From NCBI GenBank assembly GCA_949949005.1, contig CATLHM010000016.1, forward strand, positions 1 through 64,000: a stretch of 64,000 nt of DNA. The letters run 5' to 3'. The notes under the pieces are model-generated. The model saw only the letters and a list, made by a program, of their open reading frames with translations. It was not told the origin of the DNA and searched no databases. Source of the DNA: an uncultured Lachnospiraceae bacterium. Lineage in GTDB: Bacteria > Bacillota > Clostridia > Lachnospirales > Lachnospiraceae. The position numbers and the translations under genes are program-made. Positions 63,329 through 64,000 of this stretch are shown here, piece by piece (position 1 is the stretch's first letter; each line of letters starts with the position of its first letter).

Positions 63329-64000
63329 AAAAATCCTCCATGTTGCCAACACCTGCAAATTTGGGCGTCAGCTTTTCACAGTATACCCCCTGTCCGTTTA
63401 AGGCGCTTCGAATTATGACTATTCCCATGGTAAGAACTGCCGAATAAAGCTGAGAAACATTTTCCGTCAGTCGAAGTACTGCCATTGCCACGGCAACCCC
63501 TAAGATGACGGCGTCATCGCCAATCGAGTTTCCTTTTATCATCCTTTTAACCGGCCAGGGAAAAGCGGTAATCTCCCAACAGAGATATCCCCAGAATCCC
63601 AGTTCTATATAGAGCCTTACATAATCACAGTGGACGTTGACGGAAGCCAATCCCACATTAAATCTCTCGGCACTCTCCACCAGCCGCTGGACAAATCCAA
63701 GCCCCAGCCCCGTATAGGAAGGCGAAAACTCATAGTACTTCGCGTAATAATTGTAAATTCTGGTTCGGGCGGAGGTGTCTATCTGAAGCATTTCCACAAT
63801 CCGGTTGAAAAGCCCATAGCGGATAAAGGGAACATAAAGAAAGGCAAAGATCATAAAACCAGCCGCCATAAGATTGATCAGCCACTTCCGATACCTGCCC
63901 CTGCACCGGGAATATAAAAAAGCTGCTGTAAGCCCTGCTGCCAACGCAAGAAAGCTGCTTCGCTTAAATACTTCCAGCATTCCCAGCAATATCACTGCAA
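63273..64000 (-). CDS. O-antigen polymerase/ligase-like membrane protein (partial)
   Basis: At least 240 aa; the N-terminus lies beyond the window. Several helices plus NVHCDYVRLYIELGFWGYLCW, which resembles the His/Asp/Arg loop of Wzy/WaaL proteins, and YTGLGLGFVQRLVE. It should polymerise or ligate the repeat units outside the membrane. It ends inside the Asp-box gene. Confidence 0.75.
   Translation of the reverse strand, partial: AVILLGMLEVFKRSSFLALAAGLTAAFLYSRCRGRYRKWLINLMAAGFMIFAFLYVPFIRYGLFNRIVEMLQIDTSARTRIYNYYAKYYEFSPSYTGLGLGFVQRLVESAERFNVGLASVNVHCDYVRLYIELGFWGYLCWEITAFPWPVKRMIKGNSIGDDAVILGVAVAMAVLRLTENVSQLYSAVLTMGIVIIRSALNGQGVYCEKLTPKFAGVGNMEDFYGEKLAGKQTERKRMEEK

Noticed and set aside
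1-64000. CRISPR arrays, rRNA genes, prophage or IS transposases
   Set aside because: No regularly spaced repeats, no rRNA sequence and no transposase, integrase or phage structural motifs were seen in the frames read.

Overview
The window reads as a chromosomal segment of a spore-forming, anaerobic gut-type Firmicute, most likely Lachnospiraceae (inference). The grounds are an anaerobic ribonucleotide reductase pair (nrdD-nrdG), two sporulation genes (spoIVA and a GerA/SpoVAF-type germination protein with a sigma-G-like promoter), glycogen enzymes, an NAD-dependent GH4 alpha-galactosidase, and the short 'ICLECIGIG' CXXC membrane protein typical of Clostridia. Shine-Dalgarno sites are strong, and GTG and TTG starts are common. 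Most genes lie on the minus strand.

Layout. 1-7.8 kb: ferritin-like protein, glycogen debranching enzyme (with a C-terminal frameshift), a large hybrid histidine kinase, and melA. 7.9-11.4 kb: a visibly AT-rich accessory patch with an AbiE-type abortive-infection/toxin-antitoxin pair, a stand-alone AAC(6')-like acetyltransferase and an ORF6N/PLD-like protein; a duplicated leader shows that the last gene was inserted between degV and the acetyltransferase. 11.4-20.3 kb: degV, the germination gene, dut, nrdG, nrdD, a class I aminotransferase, a WYL regulator and a YjjG-type nucleotidase. 20.4-25 kb: a nucleoside-salvage operon (purine nucleoside phosphorylase, cytidine deaminase, SAH/MTA deaminase) followed by a membrane-anchored MutS-like ATPase and a 43-residue membrane protein. 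25.1-29.7 kb: rhaM, tRNA-Thr(CGT), an MscS channel, glgB with a long charged coiled-coil tail, and a small unknown protein.

29.7-45 kb is biosynthetic and envelope housekeeping: serC-serA, ilvB with an overlapping L,D-transpeptidase gene, ilvD, a GT39-like membrane protein, leuB, yajC, tgt, a VanY-type peptidase, aroC and a beta-propeller lactonase. 45.2-49.5 kb holds an EamA transporter, a three-gene redox cassette (thioredoxin lipoprotein, CXXC mini-membrane protein, NapH-like polyferredoxin) and spoIVA. 49.5-64 kb is a surface-polysaccharide locus read right to left: polymerase/ligase (cut by the window edge), secreted Asp-box protein, five glycosyltransferases, flippase, FrhB-like protein, pyruvyl transferase, phosphoesterase and Wzz-like copolymerase.

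Several promoters are readable directly: sigma-A-type sites with 17-bp spacers (glgX, abiE, nrdD, tRNA-Thr, serC, aroC, divergent lactonase/EamA), a sigma-G-type site before the germination gene and a sigma-E-type site before spoIVA. Small palindromic elements recur between genes; one appears to have landed in the aroC promoter and duplicated its -10 box. No CRISPR array, rRNA, transposase or T-box was seen. The best candidates for something new are the ORF6N insertion with its duplicated leader, the membrane MutS-like/mini-protein pair, the tailed GlgB, the redox cassette and the Asp-box protein in the polysaccharide operon.
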